From positions 1-64,000 of the forward strand of contig JADBEO010000011.1 of assembly GCA_031316315.1 (NCBI GenBank): 64,000 nt of DNA, given 5' to 3'. Below the pieces are notes generated by a model that was given only the letters and a program-made list of their open reading frames with translations, searched no databases and was not told the DNA's origin. The stretch is from Chelatococcus sambhunathii. GTDB lineage: Bacteria > Pseudomonadota > Alphaproteobacteria > Rhizobiales > Methylopilaceae. Below, piece by piece: positions 34,091 through 45,388 of this stretch. The position numbers and the translations under genes are program-made. Position 1 is the stretch's first letter. Each line of letters starts with the position of its first letter.

Positions 34091-37000
34091 ATGTCCGCAG
34101 GCAAGTCGCCGTTGAGCAAGAAAACGTCTTCGGGCACGAAGCCCGCGGCGGCGAGGACGGTATCGGCGAAGGGGCGAAAGGCCGCCTCCAAGGCAGGGGC
34201 GCCCGCAGCCGAGGACGCGCCGATGACACCCCGCAAGATCACCAAGCTGCTCGTCGCCAACCGCTCGGAGATCGCGATCCGCGTCTTCCGCGCCGCGACC
34301 GAGCTCGGCATCCGCACGGTCGCGATCTACGCCGAGGAGGACAAGCTCTCGCTCCACCGCTTCAAGGCCGACGAGGCCTATCAGGTGGGCAAGGGGATGG
34401 GGCCGCTCGAGGCCTACCTTTCCATCCCCGAAGTGATCCGCGTCGCCAAGGACGCCGGAGTCGACGCCATTCATCCGGGCTACGGCTTCCTGTCGGAAAG
34501 CCCTGAATTCGCCGAGGCCTGCGCCGGGGCGGGAATCCTGTTCGTCGGACCTTCGGCCGACACCATGCGCGCGCTCGGCAACAAGGTCGCGGCGCGCAAC
34601 CTCGCGATCGCCTGCGGCGTGCCGGTGATGCCGGCGACCGACCCGCTGCCGGACGACGACAAGGAGATCAAGCGCCTCGCCGAGGAGATCGGCCTGCCCG
34701 TCATGCTGAAGGCGTCCTGGGGCGGCGGCGGGCGCGGCATGCGCGTCATCCGCGACATGGCGAAGCTCCCGCAGGAGGTTAAGAACGCCAAGCGCGAGGC
34801 GAAGTCCGCCTTCGGCAAGGACGACGTCTATCTCGAAAAGCTCGTCGAGAAGGCGCGCCACGTCGAGGTCCAGATCCTCGGCGACCGGCACGGCAACGCT
34901 GTCCATCTGTTCGAGCGCGACTGCTCGGTGCAGCGCCGGCACCAGAAGGTCGTGGAGCGCGCGCCCGCGCCCTATCTCGACGACGCCCGACGCGCCGCGC
35001 TCTGCCAGAGCGCGCTGAAGCTCGCCCGCGCGACCGACTATCTCGGCGCCGGCACGGTCGAGTACCTGATGGACGCCGACACTGGCGAATTCTACTTCAT
35101 CGAGGTCAATCCGCGGGTGCAGGTCGAGCACACGGTGACGGAGGTCGTCACCGGCGTCGACATCGTGAAGGCCCAGATCCGGCTGGTGGAAGGGGCAGCC
35201 ATTGGCTCGGAGGAGTCGGGCGTCCCGGCGCAGGACCAGCTGCGGCTCAACGGCCACGCGCTGCAATGCCGTGTGACCACCGAGAACCCGGAAGACAACT
35301 TCATCCCGGACTACGGCCGCATCTCGGCCTATCGCGGCGCGATGGGCTTCGGCATACGCATCGACGGCGGCACGGCCTATTCGGGCGCCGTCATCACCCG
35401 GTTCTACGATCCGCTGCTCGAGAAGGTGACCGCCTGGGCGCCGACGCCCGAGGAAGCGTCGAAGCGCATGAGCCGAGCGCTGCGCGAGTACCGCATCCGC
35501 GGCGTCGCCACGAACCTCGCCTTCCTCGAGAACGTGGTCGAGCACCCGATCTTCCTCGCGGGCGAGACCACCACGCGCTTCATCGACGACACGCCGGAGC
35601 TCTTCGAGTTCTCCAAGCGCCAGGACCGCGCGACGCGGCTGCTGACCTACATCGCGGACGTGACCGTCAACGGCCATCCCGAGACCAAGGATCGCGCGAA
35701 GCCGAAGCCCGGCGCTCTGGCGCCCAAGGCGCCGATCTTCGCGACCGCGAAGGACGGGGAGGGGCCCGCAAGCGGCCATCTCGACCTTGCGCCAGGCTCG
35801 CGCCAGCTGCTCGACAAGCTCGGGCCGAAGAAGTTCGGCGAATGGATGCGCAAGCAGAAGGCCGTGCTCGTCACCGACACGACCATGCGCGACGCGCACC
35901 AGTCGCTGCTCGCGACCCGCATGCGCACCTTCGACATCGCGGCGTCGGCGGCCTCCTACGCGACGGGCCTGCCGAACCTGCTCAGCCTCGAATGCTGGGG
36001 CGGCGCGACCTTCGACGTCGCGATGCGCTTCCTGACCGAGGACCCCTGGGAGCGGCTCGCCAAGATCCGCGAAGGAGCGCCCAACATCCTGCTGCAGTGC
36101 CTTGTCCGCGGCTCAAACGGGGTCGGCTACGCCAACTACCCCGACAATGTCGTGACTCGCTTCATCCATGAGGCGGCGGCGAATGGCATGGACGTGTTCC
36201 GCGTGTTCGACTGCCTCAACTGGCTCGACAACATGCAGGTGACGATCGACGCGGTGAACGAGGCGGGCAAGCTGTGCGAGGCCTCGATCTGCTACACCGC
36301 CGACATCTTCGACGCGTCGCGCTCGAAGTATGATCTGAAGTACTACGTCAAGCTCGCGAAGAAGCTTGAGAAATCCGGCGCGCACGTTCTCTGCGTGAAG
36401 GACATGGCGGGGCTCCTGAAGCCCGCCGCCGCGCGCGTGCTGATCAAGGCTTTGCGCGAGGAGATCGGCCTTCCGGTGCATCTCCACACGCACGACACGT
36501 CCGGCGTCGCCGGCGCATCCGTTCTGGCGGCGGTCGACGCCGGCGTCGACGCGATCGACGTCGCGACGGACGCCATGTCCGGCATGACCTCGCAGGCCTG
36601 CCTCGGTTCGGTCGCGGCCGCGCTGAAAGGCTCGCCGCGCGACCCGGGGCTCGATCCAGACGCGATCCGGGAGATCTCGCTCTACTGGGAGGCGGCGCGC
36701 GCTCAATACGCCGCCTTCGAGAGCGATCTGCTGGCGCCGGCGTCGGAGGTCTATCTCCACGAGATGCCGGGCGGACAGTTCACCAACCTGAAGGAGCAGG
36801 CCCGCTCCATGGGGCTGGAGCGGCGCTGGAACGAGGTCGCCAAGACCTATCGCGACGTCAACGACATGTTCGGCGACATCATCAAGGTCACGCCGACCTC
36901 CAAGGTCGTCGGCGACATGGCGCTGGTCATGGTCTCGGCCGGGCTGACCCGCGCGGAGGTCGAGGACCCGAAGGTCGAGGTGTCGTTCCCGGAAAGCGTC

Positions 37001-37708
37001 GTCCAGCTGATGAAGGGCGAACTCTCAATGCCGCCGGACGGTTTTCCGGAGAAGATCCAGAAGAAGGTGCTGAAGGGCGAGAAGCCGCTGAAGGAGCGCG
37101 CCGGCGCGCTGATGAAGCCGGCGGACTTCGACGCCGTCCGCAAGGAGGCCGAGGAGAAGGTCGAGCGCAAGATCACCGACGCCGAACTCGCCTCCTACCT
37201 CATGTACCCCAAGGTCTTCAGCGACTATGCCGCGCAGGAGAAGAAATACGGGCCGGTCTCATGCCTGCCGACGCCGACGTTCTTCTACGGCCTCAATCCC
37301 GGCGACGAGATCTCGGTCGAGATCGAGCGCGGCAAGGTGCTGGTGATCCGTTGCCAGGGCGTCGGCGACACCGACGAGGAAGGCCAGGTCCGCGTCTTCT
37401 TCGAGCTGAACGGCCAGCCGCGCAGCGTGAAGGTGCCGAACCGCACCGCAGCCAATGTCCGCGAGGCGCGCAAGAAGGCGACCGACGGCGATACCGCCCA
37501 TGTCGCCGCGCCCATGCCGGGCATCATCTCGACGGTGTCGGCCAAAGAGGGCCAGAAGGTCGAGCAGGGCGACGTCGTCTGCTCGATCGAAGCCATGAAG
37601 ATGGAGACGGCGCTCCACGCCGAGCGGGGCGGGGTGATCAAGGAGGTGCTGGTCTCCCCCGGCACCCCGGTCGACGCCAAGGACTTGCTGGTCGTGATCG
37701 GAGACTGA
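34091..37708 (+). CDS. pyc: Pyruvate carboxylase
   Basis: A 1205-residue biotin enzyme making oxaloacetate from pyruvate and bicarbonate. In order: biotin carboxylase (ITKLLVANRSEIAIRVFRAA; ATP-grasp GGGGRGMRVI; YFIEVNPRVQVEHTVTE), carboxyltransferase (TDTTMRDAHQSLLATRMRT; HTHDTSGVAGASVLAAVDAG), and a C-terminal biotinyl domain with the modified Lys in SIEAMKMETAL. The start at 34091 has a strong GGAGGG site and adds 44 Lys/Ala/Ser-rich residues. A second start at 34223 would give the canonical N-terminus. The extension could be disordered or an artefact of start choice. Confidence 0.95.
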   Translation: MSAGKSPLSKKTSSGTKPAAARTVSAKGRKAASKAGAPAAEDAPMTPRKITKLLVANRSEIAIRVFRAATELGIRTVAIYAEEDKLSLHRFKADEAYQVGKGMGPLEAYLSIPEVIRVAKDAGVDAIHPGYGFLSESPEFAEACAGAGILFVGPSADTMRALGNKVAARNLAIACGVPVMPATDPLPDDDKEIKRLAEEIGLPVMLKASWGGGGRGMRVIRDMAKLPQEVKNAKREAKSAFGKDDVYLEKLVEKARHVEVQILGDRHGNAVHLFERDCSVQRRHQKVVERAPAPYLDDARRAALCQSALKLARATDYLGAGTVEYLMDADTGEFYFIEVNPRVQVEHTVTEVVTGVDIVKAQIRLVEGAAIGSEESGVPAQDQLRLNGHALQCRVTTENPEDNFIPDYGRISAYRGAMGFGIRIDGGTAYSGAVITRFYDPLLEKVTAWAPTPEEASKRMSRALREYRIRGVATNLAFLENVVEHPIFLAGETTTRFIDDTPELFEFSKRQDRATRLLTYIADVTVNGHPETKDRAKPKPGALAPKAPIFATAKDGEGPASGHLDLAPGSRQLLDKLGPKKFGEWMRKQKAVLVTDTTMRDAHQSLLATRMRTFDIAASAASYATGLPNLLSLECWGGATFDVAMRFLTEDPWERLAKIREGAPNILLQCLVRGSNGVGYANYPDNVVTRFIHEAAANGMDVFRVFDCLNWLDNMQVTIDAVNEAGKLCEASICYTADIFDASRSKYDLKYYVKLAKKLEKSGAHVLCVKDMAGLLKPAAARVLIKALREEIGLPVHLHTHDTSGVAGASVLAAVDAGVDAIDVATDAMSGMTSQACLGSVAAALKGSPRDPGLDPDAIREISLYWEAARAQYAAFESDLLAPASEVYLHEMPGGQFTNLKEQARSMGLERRWNEVAKTYRDVNDMFGDIIKVTPTSKVVGDMALVMVSAGLTRAEVEDPKVEVSFPESVVQLMKGELSMPPDGFPEKIQKKVLKGEKPLKERAGALMKPADFDAVRKEAEEKVERKITDAELASYLMYPKVFSDYAAQEKKYGPVSCLPTPTFFYGLNPGDEISVEIERGKVLVIRCQGVGDTDEEGQVRVFFELNGQPRSVKVPNRTAANVREARKKATDGDTAHVAAPMPGIISTVSAKEGQKVEQGDVVCSIEAMKMETALHAERGGVIKEVLVSPGTPVDAKDLLVVIGD

Positions 37709-37733
37709 GGCAAGGCGCCCGCCCTGTGAATAG

Positions 37734-37769
37734 CGGGAGCGCGCGAGGCGAATCGCCTTGCCGCTCCCG
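37734..37769. terminator. Nested hairpin between pyc and dnaG
   Basis: Outer stem CGGGAGCG (37734-37741) and CGCTCCCG (37762-37769), with an inner AGGCG/CGCCT stem. It starts 26 bases after the pyc stop, a plausible terminator isolating the dnaG-rpoD unit. Confidence 0.5.
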
Positions 37770-37831
37770 GCGGACGGGCGGACGGCCTATATTGAGGGCC
37801 GAGCCCCAAGGATCCGAATCGCCCACGCTAC

Positions 37832-39745
37832 ATGCGTTTCACGCCAAGCTTCCTCGACGAACTGCGCCAGCGGCTTCCGGTCTCGGACGTCGTGGGCCGA
37901 CGCGTCAAGCTGAAGCGGCAGGGGCGGGAATATGCCGGGCTGTCGCCCTTCAACGCCGAGAAGACGCCGTCCTTCTTCGTCAACGATCAGAAGGGCTTCT
38001 ATCACTGCTTCTCGTCCGGCAAGCATGGCGACGTCTTCAAGTTCCTGATGGAGGTCGACGGGGTCTCCTTCCCCGAGGCCGTCGAGCGCGTCGCCGAGAT
38101 GGCGGGCGTGCCGATGCCGAAGGACACGCCGGAGGAGGCGCGGCGGGCGGAGGCGCGCGCGAGCCTGCTCGACGTCATGGAGATGGCCGCCAAGTTCTTC
38201 GAGGCCCAGCTGCAGGACCGCGTCGGCGCCGCGGCGCGGGGCTATCTCGCCGGGCGCGCGCTGAGCCCCGCGACCCAGCGCGCCTTCCGCATGGGCTATG
38301 CGCCGAACGACCGCACGGCGCTGAAGCGCCATCTCGCGGGCAAGGGCGTGCCGGTCGCCGACATGGTCGAGGCCGGGCTGCTGGTCTCGGGCGATGACGT
38401 GCCCGAGCCGTTCGACCGCTTCCGCGACCGCGTCATCTTCCCGATCCAGGATCGCGGCGGCCGGGTCATCGCGTTCGGCGGCCGCGCCATGCAGGCGGAC
38501 GTGCCGGCCAAGTACCTGAACTCCCCGGAGACGCCGCTCTTCCACAAAGGCGCGACGCTCTACAACCACCACCGCGCCCGCGCGGCCGCGCACAACACGG
38601 GAACCGTGGTCGCGGTCGAGGGCTATGTCGACGCCATCGCGCTCTCGGCGGCGGGCATCGGTCATGTCGTGGCGCCGCTCGGCACGGCGCTGACGAGCGA
38701 CCAGCTGGAGCTGCTCTGGCGCATGGCGCCGGAGCCGATCCTCTGCTTCGACGGCGACAAGGCCGGCCGGCGCGCCGGCTTCCGCGCGATCGAGACGGCG
38801 CTGCCGCTGCTCCAGCCGGGGCGCTCGCTCCGCTTCGCCTTCCTGCCCGAGGGACAGGACCCGGACGACCTCGTGCGGACGGAAGGGGCGGCGGCCGTCG
38901 AGGCCGCCTTCGCCTCGGCCGCGCCGCTGGTCGACATGCTGTGGGCGCGGGAGTTCGACGCCGGTCCGACCGACACGCCGGAGCGCGCCGCGGCCTTCGA
39001 GCGGCGGCTGAGGGAGGCGCTCTCGGCGATCCGCGACGAGACCGTGCGCCGCCACTACCAGATCGCCGTCGAGAGCCGGCTCGCACGCTTCGGCCGACCC
39101 GAGCCCGCGCGCCGCGGCGGCGCAGGACCGCGGCAGGCCTCCGGCGCGCGCCGGCTCGGCCAGCCGCGACGCGGCGACCGGGGCGAGGCGCCGATCGCGC
39201 CGTCGGCGCTGCTGCGGCAGAGCCCGATGGTCGGCGCCGGCGCAGGACGGCTTGCGGCCCGCGAGGTCGCGCTCGTCGTCGCGATGATCGAGCATCCCGA
39301 CCTGCTCGACGAGCTGGCGGAGGCCTTCGCCGAACTCGAGTTCGGCGCGCGCGAGCTCGACCGCCTGCGGCGCGCGGCGCTCGACGCCTATGCCGCCGGC
39401 GCGTCCGATGGTCCGGCGATGCGCGCCGCCATCGTCGCGGCGGGCGAAGGCGCGGCGCTGGAGCGGGCCGACGCGGCGCGGCTCGCGGGCGACTGGTGGG
39501 CCGGTCCGGAGGCCGATCCGAGGGACGCATCAATGGGCTGGCGTCACGCCTGCGCCTTGCACTACAAGGTGCGGGCTCTAAATACGGAGCTCCGAGCGGC
39601 CGAGCAGGATTTCGGGCGGGATTTTACGGACGGCAATTTCCGCCGCATCGTCGAAATCCAGCGCCAGCTCGCCACGACGGAAGGTGCGGAGGCCGCCATC
39701 GAGGGCTTTGGCGGAGCCTCTGGCCGGAGGGTCAGGCCGATCTAA
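37832..39745 (+). CDS. dnaG: DNA primase DnaG
   Basis: A 637-residue primase. The N-terminal CHC2-type domain reads GLSPFNAEKTPSFFVNDQKG then YHCFSSGKHGDVFKFL. The zinc ligands of the E. coli type (CPFH...CFGC) are replaced except for one Cys, a change I believe is common to alphaproteobacteria. The catalytic core follows: ERVAEMAGV, FRDRVIFPIQDRGGRVIAFGGRA, Toprim VVAVEGYVDAIAL and CFDGDKAGRRAG. The C-terminal helicase-binding domain is less conserved. It synthesises RNA primers at the replication fork and stands directly upstream of rpoD. Confidence 0.94.
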   Translation: MRFTPSFLDELRQRLPVSDVVGRRVKLKRQGREYAGLSPFNAEKTPSFFVNDQKGFYHCFSSGKHGDVFKFLMEVDGVSFPEAVERVAEMAGVPMPKDTPEEARRAEARASLLDVMEMAAKFFEAQLQDRVGAAARGYLAGRALSPATQRAFRMGYAPNDRTALKRHLAGKGVPVADMVEAGLLVSGDDVPEPFDRFRDRVIFPIQDRGGRVIAFGGRAMQADVPAKYLNSPETPLFHKGATLYNHHRARAAAHNTGTVVAVEGYVDAIALSAAGIGHVVAPLGTALTSDQLELLWRMAPEPILCFDGDKAGRRAGFRAIETALPLLQPGRSLRFAFLPEGQDPDDLVRTEGAAAVEAAFASAAPLVDMLWAREFDAGPTDTPERAAAFERRLREALSAIRDETVRRHYQIAVESRLARFGRPEPARRGGAGPRQASGARRLGQPRRGDRGEAPIAPSALLRQSPMVGAGAGRLAAREVALVVAMIEHPDLLDELAEAFAELEFGARELDRLRRAALDAYAAGASDGPAMRAAIVAAGEGAALERADAARLAGDWWAGPEADPRDASMGWRHACALHYKVRALNTELRAAEQDFGRDFTDGNFRRIVEIQRQLATTEGAEAAIEGFGGASGRRVRPI

Positions 39746-39931
39746 CGCGCGGCGGTCCTGAACGCTCGGGACCGACGATCGCGTTTATCGGCGCTTGGCC
39801 TGTTTGGTTAACAGAGGCGTAAGGCGATCGAGCCGTAACTGAGTTGATGTGAGTCGTCACGCTCCGGGCAGAGCGGAGCGGCGATGACTGGAGAGGGCCA
39901 GCCGCGCGGCGGGCCCGGAGACGAGACACGA

Positions 39932-41926
<1,995 letters not shown>

Positions 41927-41946
41927 AGCTCGGCTAGGCTGGCCGC

Positions 41947-42228
41947 ATGGAAGGTCGCCGCAGGACCATCGAAGTCGACGAGGACGTGGCCGTCGCGCTT
42001 GAGAAGCGCGCGGCCGAGTGCGGGGTCTCGGTCGACGACATGCTCGCGGCTGACTATCTCGCGCCGAAAGAGGTCGAGCTCTCCGACGCGGATCTGGCGG
42101 ACCTCGAGGCTCGCGGTCGCGAATGGGAACGGGACCGGCTCGGATATGACGCCGAAGAAGTTTTCGACTGGCTAAGAGGCGGCGTCGCGGGTGAAGATCT
42201 CCCGTTTCCGAGGCTCCGCAAATATTGA
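41947..42228 (+). CDS. ParD-like antitoxin
   Basis: A 93-residue protein with a short N-terminal basic beta-strand ([20 protein letters not shown]) and a ribbon-helix-helix-like helix pair ([13 protein letters not shown]), followed by a long acidic tail ([20 protein letters not shown]) that would bind the toxin. It starts 20 bases after rpoD. Its TGA stop overlaps the TTG start of the toxin gene. The identity is inferred from size, charge pattern and partner. Confidence 0.75.
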   Translation: MEGRRRTIEVDEDVAVALEKRAAECGVSVDDMLAADYLAPKEVELSDADLADLEARGREWERDRLGYDAEEVFDWLRGGVAGEDLPFPRLRKY

Positions 42229-42509
42229 GGATCGTCGTCTCGCGCGCAGCCGGCGCGGACGTCAGGCGGATCGCCGACTTTCTGCAAACTGCGGATCAAG
42301 CGCTTGCTCTCCGAGCGGTGGCGCTCGTCCGCGCGGCCGTCATCGGTCTGCGGGAGCTTTCCGAGCGAGGCGTCGTCATTAACCGCAATGGCGACCGGCG
42401 CCTCGCCGTTCCTTTCGGCCGCGCCGCCTACCTCCTCGACTACCGCGTGGACCGCGCCCGCGGGACTGTGACCATCCTTCGCGTCCGCCACAGCCGCGAA
42501 GCGCGTTGA
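42225..42509 (+). CDS. ParE/RelE-family toxin
   Basis: A 94-residue toxin of the RelE/ParE fold: VVSRAAGADVRRIADFLQ opens with the usual AxxDxxxIxxF helix, GVVINRNGDRRLAVPF gives the central strands, and AYLLDYRVDRARGTVTILRVRHSREAR is the characteristic C-terminal strand and helix (V.IL.V.H.R). It starts at TTG (42225), sharing TGA with the antitoxin. ParE-type members poison gyrase and RelE-type members cut mRNA. Which applies is not clear. Confidence 0.8.
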   Translation: MRIVVSRAAGADVRRIADFLQTADQALALRAVALVRAAVIGLRELSERGVVINRNGDRRLAVPFGRAAYLLDYRVDRARGTVTILRVRHSREAR

Positions 42510-42563
42510 CTGGCGAGGCCGCCCTTTTGCCGTTCAGTCCATGCGGCGCTATTCTGCCAGCCC

Positions 42564-43139
42564 ATGAACGCCCCAACCGCTCTCGCCGAAGGCCTACCCC
42601 GCCGCCGCTTCTCGGTGGCGGACGTCGTGCGTATGGTCGAGGTCGGGCTGATCGGCGAGGACGAACGGCTGGAGGTGCTCGACGGGGAGATCGTGCCGAT
42701 GTCGCCGAAGGGGAACCGGCACGAACTAATCAAGGTCGCGCTCAACCTGTTCTGGGGCCGCGTTCGTCCGGACGGCGTCGCATTCGCGCCGGAGACCGGG
42801 CTCTACCTGTCGGACATGACCTATCTCGAACCGGACTTCATCGTGTTCAGCCGCGAGGTCAGAAAGGCCGACGTCAAGGGACCGGACGTTTTGTTGGCTG
42901 TCGAAGTTGCGGACAGCTCGCTCGGCTACGATCTCGGCCGCAAGCCGAAAATCTACGCCGCGCATGGCGTGCGCGAGCTCTGGGTGATCGACGCGGCGAA
43001 GCGCGTCACGCACGTCCATCGGGATCTCGAAGGCGATGGCTATGCAAGCGTTTCAATGCTTTCCGCTGCGGACCGTGTGGTCCCTGCATTCGCGCCGGAA
43101 GCCTTCGCCTTCGCGCTGGACAACCTCGAGGATCTTTGA
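42564..43139 (+). CDS. Uma2 family (DUF820) restriction-endonuclease-fold protein
   Basis: A 191-residue protein with the Uma2 layout: FSVADVVRMVEVGLIGEDERLEVLDGEIVPMSPKG with the Glu in the first strand, YLEPDFIVFSRE (PD motif), and VLLAVEVADSSLGYDLGRKPKIYAAHGVRELWVID (ExV and K). The PD-(D/E)xK core is intact, so nuclease-like activity is possible, but the biological role of Uma2 proteins is unsettled. It follows the toxin gene by 54 bases on the same strand. Confidence 0.88.
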   Translation: MNAPTALAEGLPRRRFSVADVVRMVEVGLIGEDERLEVLDGEIVPMSPKGNRHELIKVALNLFWGRVRPDGVAFAPETGLYLSDMTYLEPDFIVFSREVRKADVKGPDVLLAVEVADSSLGYDLGRKPKIYAAHGVRELWVIDAAKRVTHVHRDLEGDGYASVSMLSAADRVVPAFAPEAFAFALDNLEDL

Positions 43140-43251
43140 GATCGCGGCCTTCTTCGCATCTCCGCAAACGGCCTTTTGAACGCGGTCCGGTTCACGAAGC
43201 GTCTTCGGTCGCCACATAAGGGCGCGGAGCCTCGCAACGTCTGGACCTGAC

Positions 43252-43890
43252 ATGAAGCGCAATCTCTTCGCCCTGGCCGCGGCCGCCCTGATCTCGGCGT
43301 CCGGGCCTGTCCTCGCCCAGGACAACGCCGCGAGCCCGACGGCCGGCATGCCCGGCGCGCCGGATACGGGCCGCGTGAAGCCAGGGACCTACAAGGCCGA
43401 CCCGAACCATACCCAGGTCGCTTGGTCCGTGGACCACATGGGCTTCTCGACCCTGTTTGGCATGTTCGGCCAGATCACGGGCACGCTCGCGCTTGATCCG
43501 GCGAAGCCCAACGACGCCAAGCTCGAGATCGAGGTTCCGATGTCGGGGCTTGTCGTTACGTCCGAGAAATTCTCGCAGCACCTCAGAAGCGCTGAGATCC
43601 TGGACGTCGCAAAGTTTCCGAGCGCGACGTTCCGGTCCACCTCGATCGAGGTGCTGGGCGACAAGGCGAAGGTGACCGGCGACCTCACGGCGCACGGCGT
43701 CACGAAGCGGGTGAAGCTCGACGCCGCGTTCCACGGGGCCGGCGTCAATCCGATGACCAAGGCGGAGACGATCGGCTTCTCCGCCACGGCGCGCGTCAAG
43801 CGCAGCGATTTCGGCCTGGGCTATGCGACCCCGGTCGTCTCGGACGACGTCGAGATGACGATCGTCGCCGCCTTCGAACGCCAGCCCTGA
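43252..43890 (+). CDS. YceI family periplasmic protein
   Basis: A 212-residue secreted lipocalin-like protein. The signal peptide ends near VLAQD. The mature part begins GTYKADPNHTQVAWSVDHMGFST, the YceI hallmark (DpxHs.v.f...H.gfs), followed by LSGLVVTSEKF-like and SAEILDVAKFPSATFRST motifs and GDLTAHGVTKRVKL. YceI proteins bind isoprenoid-type lipids. A role in stress or respiration is inferred only. It is convergent with the MCP gene (7-base gap). Confidence 0.9.
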   Translation: MKRNLFALAAAALISASGPVLAQDNAASPTAGMPGAPDTGRVKPGTYKADPNHTQVAWSVDHMGFSTLFGMFGQITGTLALDPAKPNDAKLEIEVPMSGLVVTSEKFSQHLRSAEILDVAKFPSATFRSTSIEVLGDKAKVTGDLTAHGVTKRVKLDAAFHGAGVNPMTKAETIGFSATARVKRSDFGLGYATPVVSDDVEMTIVAAFERQP

Positions 43891-43897
43891 CGCGGCG

Positions 43898-45232
43898 TCA
43901 GTAGGCGCCGCTCTCCACCAGTTTGCCGATCTCCTGCAGCGCCTTCTCCGACCGTTCGAAGCTGGCGGAGGCGACGCCCCAGTCCTGCGCCTTGGCCGCC
44001 GAGATCATCTTGTCGATCTCGGCGCGCGCCGTGTCGCGCAGCCGCATGACGGCCTGCGGACGATGCTCGGGCGGCAGCGAGTCGAGGCGGGCGCCGAAGG
44101 GCTCGCCGCGCTCGGCGGGCGAAGCGCCGATCAGGATCGAGCCGAGCCGGCGGCGTTCGACCGCCGCGTCCGCGGCGAGGCGCATGATGGCGTAATCGGC
44201 GAGGCCGAACTTCTCCGCCGCGTCGACTGCGGTCATGGCGGTGGTCTCCGCCGCCACCATGGCGTTCAGCGCGTCGCCGATCTCGCCGCGGGTCTTGGAG
44301 GCGAGCGAGGCGATACGCGAGACGCTCTCGGAAATCTCGTTGGTCGCGGCGCGCTGCTGGCCGAGGACTTCGGCGAGCGCCTGCATGCGCGCGCTGATGC
44401 CGGCCACCTGCATGCCGACCGTTTCGACGCGGTCGCCGGTCGCGCGGATGCGCGCGTCCCCGGTCGAGACCGCCTCGGTGCTGTCGGCGGTGGCGCGCTT
44501 GATGGCGTCGGTCTCTTCCGTGAGCGTCGTGATGCGCGCGCGGATCTGCTCGGTCGCCTTGGCGGTCTGGCCGGACAGCGACTTGACCTCGTTCGCGACC
44601 ACCGCGAAGCCGCGGCCGGCCTCGCCGGCGCGCGCCGCCTCGATCGTCGCGTTGAGCGCGAGCAGGTTGGTCTGGGAGGAGATGGCCTCGATGGCGTCCG
44701 CCATCTCGGCGATCTGGCGAACCGCGTCCTCGAGCACGCCGATGCGCGCGGAGATCGCGCTGACGCTTTCGCGGATCGTCCCCATGGAGTTCGCGGCCTG
44801 GCGCATTTCACCGAGGCAGCCGCTGGTCTCCTCGCTCGCGGCGATCGCGTCGCTCGAGCCGTCGTTGCTCATCGCGGAGAGTTCGGCGATGGAGCTCGCA
44901 AGCTCCTCGACCGCCCCCGCGATCGTGCCGGCGCCGTCGGCGACCTGCCGGACGTCGTGCGTGACCCAGCCGATCGAGGCGCTGGTGGCGGCAGCCTGCT
45001 TGGCGAAACCGAGGAGGTTCTGCAGCTCGCTCTTGCCGCGTCGGGCGAGTTCCGCCGCGAAGGCGCGAAGCGCCACCCCCGCGTCGCCGGAAGGCCAGTC
45101 AGTCGCGTCCTGCCCGCGGCGCATGGCGTCGAGCGCCGCCACGAGCGCCGCGACGTCCACGACGTCCTTCTCGACGGCCGTGGCAGGCTGCGCCGCCGCC
45201 GCAGGCGCAGCGCGCCTCAATCCGAACGCCAT
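43898..45232 (-). CDS. Methyl-accepting chemotaxis-type receptor without membrane spans
   Basis: A 444-residue cytoplasmic receptor. The signalling tip is intact: [39 protein letters not shown], flanked by heptad-rich helices. No transmembrane span or known N-terminal sensor domain is visible. The C-terminal about 130 residues after the signalling domain ([21 protein letters not shown]...) may be a sensory or protoglobin-unlike helical domain. The start at 45232 (MAFGLRR) is chosen, and the longer frame has no ribosome site. No chemotaxis genes lie nearby, so its pathway is unknown. Confidence 0.88.
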   Translation of the reverse strand: MAFGLRRAAPAAAAQPATAVEKDVVDVAALVAALDAMRRGQDATDWPSGDAGVALRAFAAELARRGKSELQNLLGFAKQAAATSASIGWVTHDVRQVADGAGTIAGAVEELASSIAELSAMSNDGSSDAIAASEETSGCLGEMRQAANSMGTIRESVSAISARIGVLEDAVRQIAEMADAIEAISSQTNLLALNATIEAARAGEAGRGFAVVANEVKSLSGQTAKATEQIRARITTLTEETDAIKRATADSTEAVSTGDARIRATGDRVETVGMQVAGISARMQALAEVLGQQRAATNEISESVSRIASLASKTRGEIGDALNAMVAAETTAMTAVDAAEKFGLADYAIMRLAADAAVERRRLGSILIGASPAERGEPFGARLDSLPPEHRPQAVMRLRDTARAEIDKMISAAKAQDWGVASASFERSEKALQEIGKLVESGAY

Positions 45233-45388
45233 GCCGAATCCCCCGATTATCCGCCGCCTCGACGGCGCTTTCGCTGCCGAAATAATTCGCAGAAGGGCGT
45301 TAATGGAGCGTATGCGGGAAGCGCGGCGTTCGAAGCGCTCGACCGGTTGCAACCTTCAGCGCGGCGGCTCGAAGAGATGGCCTCTTCG

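Noticed and set aside
33893-35899. 668-codon frame opposite pyruvate carboxylase
   Set aside because: Shadow of the biotin carboxylase domain: the sense strand has all motifs.
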